From Ruegeria sp. Ofav3-42 (lineage in GTDB: Bacteria; Pseudomonadota; Alphaproteobacteria; Rhodobacterales; Rhodobacteraceae): a DNA stretch of 64,000 nt. Numbering within the stretch: position 1 is the first letter of the stretch; every line of letters starts with the position of its first letter. The stretch is taken from positions 1 to 64,000 of the forward strand of contig NZ_JAKRGB010000001.1 in NCBI RefSeq assembly GCF_022347725.1, read 5' to 3'. The position numbers and the translations under genes are program-made. This document shows positions 1-10,361 of the stretch, one piece after another. The notes beneath the pieces were generated by a model. That model saw only the letters and a program-made list of their open reading frames with translations. It ran no database searches and was not told the origin of the DNA.

Positions 1-155
1 AACCTTGCCGATCCACACCCAGCCAACCCCATTATGAGCCCGCGAGCTCGAAGACAACCAAGGCAACCTCAGACGTCAGAAAAACACAAAAGTGAAAACG
101 AACATTGACAGATTAGAGAACAAAATAAGGCTCAAAGCAGCCTTTCCGTAACCAA

Positions 156-1058
156 CTAGCTGAATGATTGGTGATTCACGCTGCGTACATAACTACTTGT
201 AAACTGGGAGTATCCGTCCGAAGTCGATTTCAGATGTTCCCGTGTCCAGCGATGCAGCGCTGGAAGTTGATGGAACGGGACATTCGGAAAGGCGTGGTGT
301 TCGGCGTGGTAAGGCATGTTCCAAGCAACAAAGCGGACAATCCGATTGGTGAATGTTGTGCGTGAGTTCTCGAGCATGTTGGCGACAGGGGGGCACAATC
401 CGTGTTCCGCCAGAAGGTAAAGGCGCAGGAATGGCTGCCCGACCAGCACCGGCAAAATCCAGACCCAGAACAGCAGTGGAAAGAAGAACAGGCTGATCGC
501 CGCAGCTGCATAGATCGTCAGAAGTACTCGGGCCTCGATGCGCATCGCTTTATGCTGGCGCGCAGGTAGGTACGGGGCGTCGACGCGGCCGAACGCGTTT
601 TGGAACAGAACGATCGTCATCCCATTCCAGTAGTGCCAGCCGGTCAGGTAGATCAGTAGGCTCAGCCAATTGTCCGGTCTTGGCTTGCCGCCCAACTCAG
701 GATCTTTTTCCGGGTGGTTCGTCCATTTGTGGTGGGCCAGGTGAAAGTACCGGAACCATGTAAAAGGCAGGGCGATCGGAACGGATACCAGATGTCCGAC
801 GGCGTCGTTCAGCCAGCTGGTCTTGAACGGGGTTTTGTGGGTACATTCGTGGCTGAGTGTGAAGAAAAACACCAACAGCACACCTTGCGGCAGGATCAGC
901 AACGGCCACAGAGGGACTTGCAGGGCAATTCCAGTGCTGGTCAGGACCAAGAGCGTCAGGTAGCCCCCCAAGTGCCGCAGACCTGCCGTGTCAGCGCGCT
1001 GTTGCAATCTGTCTTTGGCCTCGGGGGGCAGCGACGCTATGAGGGCGCGGTGATCCAT
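156..1058 (-). CDS. Fatty acid desaturase family protein
   Basis: A 300-residue integral-membrane di-iron desaturase. The three histidine boxes are plain: HECTH near residue 70, HLAHH near 107 and HAEHH near 253, between hydrophobic stretches. The family inserts double bonds or hydroxyls into acyl chains at the cytoplasmic membrane; the substrate cannot be told from sequence. It starts 3 bases after the stop of the cupin gene on the same strand, so the two are probably co-transcribed. A second, divergent desaturase lies at 37 kb. Confidence 0.85.
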   Translation of the reverse strand: MDHRALIASLPPEAKDRLQQRADTAGLRHLGGYLTLLVLTSTGIALQVPLWPLLILPQGVLLVFFFTLSHECTHKTPFKTSWLNDAVGHLVSVPIALPFTWFRYFHLAHHKWTNHPEKDPELGGKPRPDNWLSLLIYLTGWHYWNGMTIVLFQNAFGRVDAPYLPARQHKAMRIEARVLLTIYAAAAISLFFFPLLFWVWILPVLVGQPFLRLYLLAEHGLCPPVANMLENSRTTFTNRIVRFVAWNMPYHAEHHAFPNVPFHQLPALHRWTREHLKSTSDGYSQFTSSYVRSVNHQSFS

Positions 1059-1061
1059 GGA

Positions 1062-1481
1062 TTAGCCCCTAGCTATGTCGAACTCTGGCGCGGCGAGTTC
1101 GAAGCCCTCAAACTGAAAGCCGGGGGAAACGGTGCAACTGACCAGCGTGTACTCCCCCGTCGAGCGCGCCGCTTGCCAGTGGTTCTTGGGCACAATCAGT
1201 TGCGGTGCACCTTCTGACAGGTCCGGGGTCAGCAGATGGTCGGTGGCGGGGCCGTCATCAGTAGCGCTCAGCGACAAGATCAGGGGCGCGCCTGCGTGGT
1301 ACAGCCAGATCTCGGTCGCGTCGACGCGGTGCCAGTGGCTGCTTTCACCCTCGGCCAGCAGGAAGTAGATACACGTACCTGTGGCACGGCCCTCGTTATC
1401 CGCGCGCCATGTTTCGCGGAACCAGCCACCCTCGGGGTGTTGTTCCAGTTTCAGGTGGTCGATGATCTGTTGTGCTGTCAT
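1062..1481 (-). CDS. Cupin, DUF985 (Cupin_5) family protein
   Basis: A 139-residue single-domain cupin of the DUF985 type. The opening [15 protein letters not shown] and the later [15 protein letters not shown] are family hallmarks; the histidines probably bind a metal. Biochemical role unknown. The start used has GAGAG five bases upstream; an ATG 15 bases further out has no ribosome-binding site. First gene of a probable two-gene unit with the desaturase, divergent from selO. Confidence 0.85.
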   Translation of the reverse strand: MTAQQIIDHLKLEQHPEGGWFRETWRADNEGRATGTCIYFLLAEGESSHWHRVDATEIWLYHAGAPLILSLSATDDGPATDHLLTPDLSEGAPQLIVPKNHWQAARSTGEYTLVSCTVSPGFQFEGFELAAPEFDIARG

Positions 1482-1566
1482 GGAGTCTCTCGTCATTCGG
1501 AGTGATTATGCACGGGATTGCGCGATCCGCTATGGTATTCGTGCATGTAAGGAATATGTTTGCCGC

Positions 1567-2985
1567 ATGACCCTGACGATCCCCTTTGACAACAGCTACG
1601 CCCGCCTTCCCAACAGCTTTTATGCACGGCAGGCGCCAGTCCCGGTACGCGCGCCACGACTGATTGCGTTCAATGCCGATTTGGCCAAGATTCTGAAGGT
1701 CGCGCCGGGGGACGTGGAAGAGATGGCCGAAACCTTTGCCGGGAATACGCTTCCTGAAGGGGCCGAGCCGATTGCACAGCTATATTCCGGGCATCAGTTT
1801 GGCAACTACAACCCTCAGCTTGGGGATGGGCGTGCCGTTTTGTTGGGGGAAACGGTTGGGGCGGATGGCATTCGCCGGGATATCCAATTGAAAGGTTCAG
1901 GGCCAACACCGTTCAGCCGTCAGGGCGACGGGCGAGCATGGCTGGGGCCGGTGCTGCGTGAATACGTGGTTTCCGAGGCGATGCACGCGCTGGCCATCCC
2001 GACGACCCGTGCGCTGGCTGCGGTAGAGACCGGAGAGATCGTTCTGCGTGAAGGCCCAATGCCGGGTGCCGTTCTGACCCGTGTGGCGCAGAGCCACCTG
2101 CGTGTCGGCACGTTTCAGGTTTTCGCAGCGCGAGGCCAGTTGGACAGCCTGCAGCGCCTGACCGACTACGCCATCCAGCGCCATTATCCCGATGCGGATG
2201 GGCCCATGGGATTGTTGCGCGGAGTTGTAGACGCGCAATCGCGGCTGATCGCGGCTTGGATGAGCGTCGGCTTCATCCATGGGGTGATGAATACCGACAA
2301 TTGCTCGATTGCGGGTGAGACGATCGACTATGGGCCCTGCGCCTTCATGGACAGCTATCACCCGAACACAGTCTACAGCTCTATCGACCGGATGGGGCGG
2401 TATGCCTATTCCAACCAGCCTGACATTGCAGTCTGGAATGTGGCGCAGTTTGCGACGGCCCTGATCCAGCAGATGGACAACAAAGAAGCCGCTGTGGAAG
2501 AAGCCACAGAGATTGTGCACGCCATGCCCGGAAAGATGCAGGAGAACTGGCTACGGCGGTTCCGGGCCAAGATCGGCTTGGCGACAGAGGAAGAGGGCGA
2601 TCTTGAGCTGATCTCGGACCTGCTGACGCGCATGGCGCAGAACCAATCCGATTTCACCAACACCTTCTATGCGCTGGCGGGCGATTCCGCACGTGATCAG
2701 TTCACCGATCCTGCGGCCTTTGACGACTGGTCCGACGGTTGGCGCGCGCGGCTTGGGCGCGAACAGGATCCAACTGCCGTCATGACTGCCGCAAATCCGG
2801 CCTTCATCCCGCGTAACCACCGGGTTGAGCAGATGATCCAAGCCGCTGTTCAGGGCGACTATGAGCCGTTCCACAGGCTGAACACGGTACTGTCGCGGCC
2901 CTATGAGGATCAGTCAGATGCGGTCGACCTGACACGCCCGCCCACCGACAGCGAGATTGTCCACGCCACGTTCTGCGGGACCTGA
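1567..2985 (+). CDS. selO: Protein adenylyltransferase SelO
   Basis: A 472-residue SelO/YdiU pseudokinase, which transfers AMP from ATP to protein hydroxyls and is linked to redox stress. Visible motifs are [18 protein letters not shown] (residues 73-90), [20 protein letters not shown] (105-124), HGVMNTDN (238-245) and DYGPCAFMD (254-262), matching the inverted-nucleotide active site. The C-terminus ends FCGT, so the eukaryotic selenocysteine position is represented by a nearby cysteine. The open frame extends 186 bases upstream but family homology starts at this ATG. Confidence 0.93.
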   Translation: MTLTIPFDNSYARLPNSFYARQAPVPVRAPRLIAFNADLAKILKVAPGDVEEMAETFAGNTLPEGAEPIAQLYSGHQFGNYNPQLGDGRAVLLGETVGADGIRRDIQLKGSGPTPFSRQGDGRAWLGPVLREYVVSEAMHALAIPTTRALAAVETGEIVLREGPMPGAVLTRVAQSHLRVGTFQVFAARGQLDSLQRLTDYAIQRHYPDADGPMGLLRGVVDAQSRLIAAWMSVGFIHGVMNTDNCSIAGETIDYGPCAFMDSYHPNTVYSSIDRMGRYAYSNQPDIAVWNVAQFATALIQQMDNKEAAVEEATEIVHAMPGKMQENWLRRFRAKIGLATEEEGDLELISDLLTRMAQNQSDFTNTFYALAGDSARDQFTDPAAFDDWSDGWRARLGREQDPTAVMTAANPAFIPRNHRVEQMIQAAVQGDYEPFHRLNTVLSRPYEDQSDAVDLTRPPTDSEIVHATFCGT

Positions 2986-2988
2986 GGG

Positions 2989-3960
2989 TCAGGCGTCGTC
3001 CCGATAGGGATTGATTTCGTCTGGCCAGCGCCGCGCGTATTGCGAGATCATCAAGTAGACATCCGCCCCGTCAATTGCCTTACGCGCATCCCGAACCATG
3101 CGCAGGTTCAGGGTGTCTACCTCGTCAGCGGTGATGGCGCGGAGGGGGTCATAGTAGACAGCTATTGTGATGGCCCGGCCTTGTTTGATCACGGACATGT
3201 CCCGCAATGCGCCACCGTCTTCGGCGATTGCCGGGCGCAGGGCGCGCCGGGCAGCGGCGAGAAGTTCGGGGCTTGCAGTCGCATTGGCCAGCTCTCCCAA
3301 ACCGCCGCGAAAGTCGCGCAGATATGAGCCGATGGCCAGCAGACACAGGAACAGAACGATGATCGAGTCGCCGACGGGGGCGATGGCTGACAGCGCTCCG
3401 TCGCGGAACAGGTAGATTGCACCCAGGCCAAATGCCGCGGCGGCGGTGAACAAGCTGTCGAACATTGCAGCTTTCGCCTCCAGCCGCAGGATTGCGCTGG
3501 TCTTGCCGGTATGCCTCCAGGTGAAATAGTGAAATGCCCAAAGCAGAACGCAGGTCAGACCGATTACGGCGAAATAAATGAACATCGGGCCGAAAATCAG
3601 CGGCTCGGGCATCATCCCGTTGTAATAGACGTAGATGTTCTTGGCTGCGTTCGAGATTGCAAACAGAACCAGCCCCAACAGGGACAACGAACGGAAGGTA
3701 GAGAAAATCGCCTCATCCGCCGCATAACCGAACGGCCGACGTTTATCGGGGCCGGCATCGATGCGAAGGCTTATCCGCCGCCCCAGAAACGCCGACCCAA
3801 AACCGACTAACGAGAACAGGCCGTCCATCATGATGGCATTGGAGTTGGACAACACGCCCGCAAGGATACCTGCCGCGCCCATAAAGAGGTTGCCGATCAT
3901 GGCCACGATCAGCGATCGGCCTTCGAGCTGTTTTCTGCGGTCCACGCTGGGCGTCGTCAT
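2989..3960 (-). CDS. Cation diffusion facilitator family transporter
   Basis: A 323-residue CDF-type antiporter with about six membrane segments and a cytosolic C-terminal domain. The usual HxxxD metal sites of TM2 and TM5 are replaced by MMDGLFS and AMFDSLF, so only the aspartates remain; metal specificity for Zn, Mn or Fe cannot be assigned. CAGGA lies upstream of the chosen ATG; a longer start 30 bases out is possible. It converges on selO with a gap of a few bases. Confidence 0.82.
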   Translation of the reverse strand: MTTPSVDRRKQLEGRSLIVAMIGNLFMGAAGILAGVLSNSNAIMMDGLFSLVGFGSAFLGRRISLRIDAGPDKRRPFGYAADEAIFSTFRSLSLLGLVLFAISNAAKNIYVYYNGMMPEPLIFGPMFIYFAVIGLTCVLLWAFHYFTWRHTGKTSAILRLEAKAAMFDSLFTAAAAFGLGAIYLFRDGALSAIAPVGDSIIVLFLCLLAIGSYLRDFRGGLGELANATASPELLAAARRALRPAIAEDGGALRDMSVIKQGRAITIAVYYDPLRAITADEVDTLNLRMVRDARKAIDGADVYLMISQYARRWPDEINPYRDDA

Positions 3961-4068
3961 TTCGTAACGTCCTGATTTGGCATCAAACACCGGAACAGAT
4001 AAACGTTCGAATGGGATAGGCCAACACTTGCGTCAGGCATGGCAGTTGATCGCCGAAGGTGGAGGCGG

Positions 4069-4956
4069 CTAGTCCCGTACGATTTCCAGCACGGCGGCGC
4101 TGACGATTAGGATTGCGCCCACCAATTCGCGCAAGCCGAACGGTTCGCCCGCGAATGCTGCGGCCGAGGCCAGACCGACGACCACTTCGCTCATGAGCAA
4201 AAGGCCAACACGGGCAGGGGACAGCTTGGTTGCCGGCCAGATGGTCATGAATACCATGGGCAACGTGTAGAATGCAGATAAAAGCACGAATTGCAGGGTC
4301 CAGAGGAAATCTGCTTTGGCGAGTTTCGGCAGGGCCGGTTCCGGAAGCACAGTCAAACTGACCAAAGACAGAATGAGCGCGCCCATCACAAAGGCAAACA
4401 CTTGTCCCGAAGCAGAGATCGAACTGGTCCGGTACAAGCCCAAGGTGCCCAGCGCCCAGCACATACCGGACGCCAGCGCCAGCCAGTCGCCGATGTTCTG
4501 AGGCCAGGGGACAAAGTTCGAACCGCCAAGGACTACGAACAACCCGCCGACCCCGCAGACAAGGCCAGCTATCCGCCCCAGCCCAAGGCGCTCACCCAGG
4601 AAGATCAGCCCCAGAATCGTGCCCCAAATCGGTGTGAGGTAAAACAGAAGGATCGACCGCACGACGTCCGTGTAGACAAGGCTGATCGAATAGAGGCTGA
4701 ATGCCGCTCCGGTGAACATCCCGCTGAACACCAGATCGCGCCATTGCCGGGCCAGCGCCTGCCGCTCTTTCCAGACGAACGGGACAAGCCCAAGCAATGC
4801 AGCACTGTACATCGCAATCCCTGGCCACGGTCCGGTGAGGCCCAGATCATAGAAGAACCGCACGGGAATCCAATAAAGGCCCCACATCATCCCGCCGATC
4901 ACCAGAACGATACTGGCCCAGGTTCTGCTGTTTATAGCTGTTTCGCTGGAAACCAT
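4069..4956 (-). CDS. DMT superfamily (EamA) transporter
   Basis: A 295-residue protein with ten predicted hydrophobic helices in two EamA repeats, as in drug/metabolite exporters. The second half has the LLLMSEVVVGLASAAAFAGE segment typical of the family. GGAG is placed seven bases before the ATG. Substrate unknown. It is one of three EamA genes here (also 6.5 and 38 kb), and they are not close copies of each other. Confidence 0.85.
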   Translation of the reverse strand: MVSSETAINSRTWASIVLVIGGMMWGLYWIPVRFFYDLGLTGPWPGIAMYSAALLGLVPFVWKERQALARQWRDLVFSGMFTGAAFSLYSISLVYTDVVRSILLFYLTPIWGTILGLIFLGERLGLGRIAGLVCGVGGLFVVLGGSNFVPWPQNIGDWLALASGMCWALGTLGLYRTSSISASGQVFAFVMGALILSLVSLTVLPEPALPKLAKADFLWTLQFVLLSAFYTLPMVFMTIWPATKLSPARVGLLLMSEVVVGLASAAAFAGEPFGLRELVGAILIVSAAVLEIVRD

Positions 4957-5208
4957 TTGTTCTCCGGGTGATCAGGGGCCGCCTGTTGTCGCTTTTCGCG
5001 TGTGAGAAGCTGTTCGTCGTCGGGATACGCTATTCGGATGTCGCTGATCAAGGAACGCCGTCGCGATCAGGCGCGCCCCGCGTTGGTGCCCAAATTTGGG
5101 GCAAGACGAGCAAGGGGAACCACGTTTCCTTGCGCACCATTAGGGCTGAGGGGTTGCACCCGGCCACCAGCGTGGCACTTTAAGCATCAGTGATTTGATC
5201 GGAAGCCT

Positions 5209-5913
5209 ATGTCGCCTCATTCAACCCTGCGGATTGCAAGCTACAACATCCAGAAATGCGTCGGGCTTGACTTTCGCCGTCAGCCGCAGCGCATCATGCA
5301 GGTCATCGAAAGCATGCAGGCCGATATCGTCGTGCTGCAAGAGGCCGACAAGCGTCTGCCACCCAGACCCGCTGCCCTGCCGCATTTCATGCTGGACGAG
5401 GCCGGTTGGGAAATCGTCGATCTTGGCGGTGCCGGTAGTCTGGGGTGGCACGGCAACGCGGTAATCTGGCGCGGGGACAGAATCGGTGTTCGGCAGACCG
5501 GACATCACGACCTGCCGGGGCTGGAACCCAGAGGGGCCGTGCGGGTTGAGTTCGATACCCAAATCGGGCCGCTACGGGTGATGGGGATGCATCTTGGACT
5601 GTTGCCCGCATCCCGACGACAGCAGATCCACCACATTCGGCGCTGCGATGAGGATCTGGATCAGATGCCTACCGTCTGGGCTGGGGATTTCAACGAATGG
5701 TCGCGGCAGCCTGTGCTCGACCATCTCGCGCCCGACATGCGCTTTTTACCGCCGGTCCCAAGTTACCCTGCCGCACAGCCGCTGGGGGCTCTGGACCGCA
5801 TTGCGCTGGGCGACGGGCTTGAGGCGGTTCTCCATGGGGTGCACGACACACGGCCTGCTCATATCGCGTCGGACCACCTGCCGATATGGGCCGACCTGCG
5901 CCGCGAGGGTTAG
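5209..5913 (+). CDS. Endonuclease/exonuclease/phosphatase family protein
   Basis: A 234-residue EEP-fold hydrolase. Catalytic signatures run in order: SYNIQKC (Asn), LQEAD (Glu), GMHLGL (His), GDFNEW (Asp/Asn) and SDHLPIWADL (Asp-His). It has no signal peptide and is shorter than exonuclease III, so a phosphodiesterase acting on nucleotides, lipids or DNA is equally possible. GGAAG lies just ahead of the ATG. Upstream 250 bases contain short palindromes. Confidence 0.85.
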   Translation: MSPHSTLRIASYNIQKCVGLDFRRQPQRIMQVIESMQADIVVLQEADKRLPPRPAALPHFMLDEAGWEIVDLGGAGSLGWHGNAVIWRGDRIGVRQTGHHDLPGLEPRGAVRVEFDTQIGPLRVMGMHLGLLPASRRQQIHHIRRCDEDLDQMPTVWAGDFNEWSRQPVLDHLAPDMRFLPPVPSYPAAQPLGALDRIALGDGLEAVLHGVHDTRPAHIASDHLPIWADLRREG

Positions 5914-5984
5914 GCGCATTTCCCCTGTGGCGCCAGCCGCGCAGACGTATTAAGACAGAAACCCGAACTACTCTGAGGGTCACC

Positions 5985-6398
5985 ATGTCCGATACGATCA
6001 TCGCCCGTTGTGAAGCTAAAGGTCTGCGCATGACGGGTCAGCGCCGCACAATTGCGCAGGTGTTGCAGCAAAGCGAAGATCACCCGGATGTAGAGGAGCT
6101 GTATACCCGTGCCTCGAAAGTGGATTCGGGCATTTCCATCGCCACTGTCTATCGCACCGTGAAGCTGTTCGAAGAGGCAGGGATTCTCGAACGGCTGGAA
6201 TTCGGCGACGGACGCGCGCGCTATGAGGATGCCGAACGCGATCACCACGACCACCTGATCGATATGCAATCGGGTGAGGTGATCGAATTCGTCGACCCTG
6301 AGATCGAGGCTCTGCAGGAAAAAATCGCTGCGAAGCTTGGCTATAAGCTGAAAGGGCACCGGCTGGAACTGTACGGCGTTCCGCTGGAACAGGACTGA
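5985..6398 (+). CDS. mur: Fur family regulator, Mur-like
   Basis: A 137-residue Fur-type metalloregulator. The winged helix carries RMTGQRRTIAQVL and ISIATVYRTVKLFEEAGI; the metal region reads RDHHDHLIDMQSGEVIEF. The shape matches alphaproteobacterial Mur/Fur, which usually represses manganese uptake rather than iron genes; that assignment is by family resemblance. GAGGGT precedes the ATG by four bases; the longer open frame upstream is not coding. No clear autoregulatory box was found. Confidence 0.85.
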   Translation: MSDTIIARCEAKGLRMTGQRRTIAQVLQQSEDHPDVEELYTRASKVDSGISIATVYRTVKLFEEAGILERLEFGDGRARYEDAERDHHDHLIDMQSGEVIEFVDPEIEALQEKIAAKLGYKLKGHRLELYGVPLEQD

Positions 6399-6533
6399 TT
6401 CATCACGAAACGCGATTGGTTGCCGCACGGCAATTCATCAATCATGTCGCAATATTGCTTGCGGCGTCGCGAATGTTTCGGTTTTGGTGACTCAAGGGCG
6501 CAGATTTTACAGCCCATTCCAACGGACACGCGC

Positions 6534-7415
6534 ATGAACAACGTAAACGGCATTTTGCTGATCATTGGGTCGATGGCGGCCTTTTCGCTTGAGGACATGT
6601 TCATCAAGCATTTGTCGACCAGTGTATCGACCGGTCAAATCATGATCGTGCTGGGTCTGTTCTGTGGACTGGTGTTTGTGGTGATGTCGTTGGCTACCCG
6701 CAAACGCATCTTTGACCCCGTCGCCTGGCAACCCCTGCCATTGGCCCGCGCCGGAGCCGAAGCGGTTGGGGCGCTAACCTTTGTCACCGCGCTGTCTCTG
6801 GTCGAGCTGTCCACGGTCGCCGCTGTCTTTCAGGCCATGCCACTCGCCGTGACCATGGGGGCCGCGCTGTTTCTGGGGGAACACGTTGGCTGGCGACGGT
6901 GGAGCGCCATCGGGGTCGGCTTTATTGGTGTCCTGATGATTATTCGGCCCGGTCTGGAAGGGTTTCAGCCCGAGTCGCTGTTTGTCGTGGCCACCGTGGT
7001 TGCAATTGCTGCACGTGACCTGATCACACGCAAGCTGGACGTCCGCGTGGCCTCATCCGTTGTCGCACTGCAGGCCTACATTGCCGTGGCGATCGCAGGC
7101 GCGGTCCTGATGGTGTTTTTTGCGCAGCCCGTCGTTCCGCTCCAGACCACGCAGGTTGGCCCGTATCTGGGCGCAATCGGCTTTGGCGTTCTTGGCTATT
7201 ACGGCATCGTGACGGCGATGCGGATCGGAGAGGCTTCGGCCCTGACGCCGTTCCGGTACACGCGCCTTGTGTTTTCTATCGCGGCCGGGATGCTGATGTT
7301 CGGTGAACGCCCTGATCTGATGACGGTGGCGGGGGCCGCGCTGATCCTCGGCTCTGGTATGTACACCTTTCTCCGCGAGCGCCGGTTGGCGCGCGAACTG
7401 GCAGTTGCGGCCTGA
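6534..7415 (+). CDS. DMT superfamily (EamA) transporter
   Basis: A 293-residue inner-membrane carrier of the RhaT/EamA type with about ten helices in two repeats. It opens NGILLIIGSMAAFSLEDMFIK and contains GEHVGWRRWSAIGVGFIGV at the end of the first repeat. Substrate unknown. The start is the ATG just before the first helix; only a weak GGA lies upstream, so an earlier start is not excluded. Confidence 0.83.
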   Translation: MNNVNGILLIIGSMAAFSLEDMFIKHLSTSVSTGQIMIVLGLFCGLVFVVMSLATRKRIFDPVAWQPLPLARAGAEAVGALTFVTALSLVELSTVAAVFQAMPLAVTMGAALFLGEHVGWRRWSAIGVGFIGVLMIIRPGLEGFQPESLFVVATVVAIAARDLITRKLDVRVASSVVALQAYIAVAIAGAVLMVFFAQPVVPLQTTQVGPYLGAIGFGVLGYYGIVTAMRIGEASALTPFRYTRLVFSIAAGMLMFGERPDLMTVAGAALILGSGMYTFLRERRLARELAVAA

Positions 7416-7476
7416 CGGATCGTCGCACGTTGGCGCAAACAGGAAACTGTTAGCCCTAAAGTGCAGGGAATATGCG

Positions 7477-7490
7477 TGTTAGCGATAACA
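7477..7490. promoter_or_regulatory. Probable CceR (LacI-family) operator upstream of eno
   Basis: The 14-mer TGTTAGCGATAACA is a TGTTA-N4-TAACA palindrome 70 bases before the enolase ATG. It agrees with the TGTTAnCGnTAACA-type motif that I recall for the central carbon regulator CceR of Rhodobacterales. A degenerate copy, TGTTAGCCCTAAAG, sits at 7448-7461, 29 bases upstream, on about the same helix face. Confidence 0.55.
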
Positions 7491-7524
7491 TGGCCGGTTT
7501 ACTTTTGGCCCGGTGATGCTATGA

Positions 7525-8838
<1,314 letters not shown>

Positions 8839-8862
8839 CCAGCCTCGTGTCGAATTTTCTGG

Positions 8863-8894
8863 ACCGGTCCTTGCCACAAGGGCCGGTTTTTTTT
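8863..8894 (+). terminator. Rho-independent terminator of eno
   Basis: Stem ACCGGTCCTT / AAGGGCCGGT (10 pairs with one G-U), five-base loop, then eight T, 25 bases past the enolase stop. Confidence 0.9.
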
Positions 8895-8899
8895 GAACT

Positions 8900-8934
8900 C
8901 TTAACCGTCCCCTCAGTTGAGGTGCACGGTTAAG
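8900..8934. repeat. Nested inverted repeat after the eno terminator
   Basis: Outer arms CTTAACCGT and ACGGTTAAG are perfect 9-mers; inside them CCTCA and TGAGG can pair, giving a long interrupted hairpin. No T-run follows, so it is not a standard terminator. Function unknown. Confidence 0.6.
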
Positions 8935-9044
8935 TCGACGTCCAGAAGACACTTGGGATAGTTCAGTCGTTCACCATGCATTCGATTGCTTGCGGGTGAG
9001 CAACACAGGATGAGCCGAGTAGCGCGATTCATTAACGGCCCATA

Positions 9045-9234
9045 CATCCGGTATCGGTCGTTACCCCAGCTGCAATGGGCGGAGACGAAGTGACCATTTG
9101 GCGCATGGAAAATGGGTGCGCCGGTTTATCGCCTGCCCACCGAGGCGGAGTGAGAATATGCAGCGCGGGCTGGCACTGAGGTGATTTTTGTTCAGGGCGA
9201 GTACCTGACGGATCAGATGAACGTTCAGGGCAGT
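9045..9234 (+). pseudogene. Decayed SUMF1 / formylglycine-generating-enzyme domain
   Basis: No intact reading frame exists here, but translation gives APVYRLPTEAE, a TGA stop at 9151-9153, then EYAARAGT. This is the SUMF1 core motif RLPTEAEWEYAARAG with the Trp codon TGG turned into TGA. Downstream, in frame, YLTDQMNVQG resembles the LTPDQANxxG stretch that follows in the family. Upstream, HPVSVV and EVTIWRMENG fit the preceding segment but lie in another frame, implying a frameshift near 9113. Only the middle of the domain is recognisable. Confidence 0.72.
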
Positions 9235-9453
9235 TCGACAGACAAAACTGTCCGGCGAAGAACGTCCCGGACTTCTACGTCAGTATTTCTAGTTTCGCGT
9301 GAGTTGAGGAGTAGCTCCCAATAGCAGTTGCCTGAGGCAAAACAGTCGAGCCGATCAGTCCATTTTACGACACGTCAAAAACTATGGGTGTGATCTTTCC
9401 CAACCGACGCTCTCCGTCTAAGCTGAGTCTCAATTTCATTCGAGGATTTCGTT

Positions 9454-9981
9454 TTGCTAAAAGTTATTGAGCCAAAAACACCGGAGCACTTCGATGCTGT
9501 CCGGCGATTGTGCTGGGACTACCGGGATTTCCTGCTGACGTTGGACGAAAGATCCAGATGCATTGTTCATACTCTATACTCGCAAGAAAAATACGCACGC
9601 GTGATGGAGGACATAGAAGTCATTCACTGCCATCCGAATGGCGCAACCCGTCTTGCTTTGAAGGATGGTAAGCCCGTGGGATGCGGGATGTTCCATACGA
9701 TCGAGCCGGGTGTCGCCGAAATCAAGCGCGTGTTTGTGACCGAGGACGCCCGCGGTACGGGTGCAGGGTTCGCGATCATGCAGTCCCTGATCGACGCGTG
9801 CAGGGCCCAGGGGTACGACTATATCCGCATGGACACCGGCAAACCTCTGGAGGCGGCGAGGCGTCTGTACCTTTCGATGGGGTTTCAGTTGCGCGATTCC
9901 TATTCCGAAGTTCCTGAAGTCGCCGACGGTCATCTGCTGTTTTTCGAAATGAAACTGACCTCGAAGAAAGCGGAAAAGTAA
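9454..9981 (+). CDS. GNAT family N-acetyltransferase
   Basis: A 175-residue GNAT protein. The acetyl-CoA loop is VFVTEDARGTGAGFAIMQSLI (around residues 92-112), followed by DYIRMDTGKPLEAARRLYLSMGF. The start is a TTG with GAGGA seven bases upstream. Substrate unknown. It stands alone downstream of the SUMF1 remnant and is somewhat less GC-rich at its 5' end than the core genes. Confidence 0.82.
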   Translation: MLKVIEPKTPEHFDAVRRLCWDYRDFLLTLDERSRCIVHTLYSQEKYARVMEDIEVIHCHPNGATRLALKDGKPVGCGMFHTIEPGVAEIKRVFVTEDARGTGAGFAIMQSLIDACRAQGYDYIRMDTGKPLEAARRLYLSMGFQLRDSYSEVPEVADGHLLFFEMKLTSKKAEK

Positions 9982-10109
9982 AAAAGCCGAAATTTAATTT
10001 TCAGCTGTTCCCATTGTTATTCTTTGGGAAACTGTGTTTTGGCAAAAAATTGCCGTCATAAATATCCTTATGTGTGAACTTTTACCTATTTGACCGCTCC
10101 CGGTGTCGC

Positions 10110-10127
10110 GTAATGTGCCTGCATTAC
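10110..10127. promoter_or_regulatory. Inverted repeat before a small lipoprotein gene
   Basis: GTAATG-N6-CATTAC lies directly upstream of the AAGGAG ribosome-binding site of the lipoprotein gene. It could be an operator or a leader hairpin; nothing identifies a regulator. Confidence 0.35.
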
Positions 10128-10142
10128 AGAAAGGAGCACGCC

Positions 10143-10310
10143 ATGACTGGTTCGAAATTCCTTCTCGTAGCTTCAGTGATCAGCACTGTTCTTCTGGCGG
10201 CCTGTGCAGGGCCGGGCACTTATCCGATCACCGGTGATCCGGTTTCCGCAAATGACCCGGTTCGGAATATGGAATCGCCCACGTACATGTACCGCGGAGA
10301 AGCCCGTTAA
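10143..10310 (+). CDS. Small lipoprotein of unknown function
   Basis: A 55-residue protein with a lipoprotein signal: a hydrophobic stretch ending LLAAC, so the cysteine near residue 20 would be acylated, leaving a mature peptide of about 36 residues (CAGPGTYPITGDPVSANDP...). AAGGAG precedes the ATG; the longer frame upstream lacks one. No family recognised. It is flanked by AT-richer DNA and its own palindrome. Confidence 0.7.
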   Translation: MTGSKFLLVASVISTVLLAACAGPGTYPITGDPVSANDPVRNMESPTYMYRGEAR

Positions 10311-10361
10311 GGTTTTCGTTGGGGGGGCACCGGTGACAACGCCGGTAAGCTTGTTCTTTAA

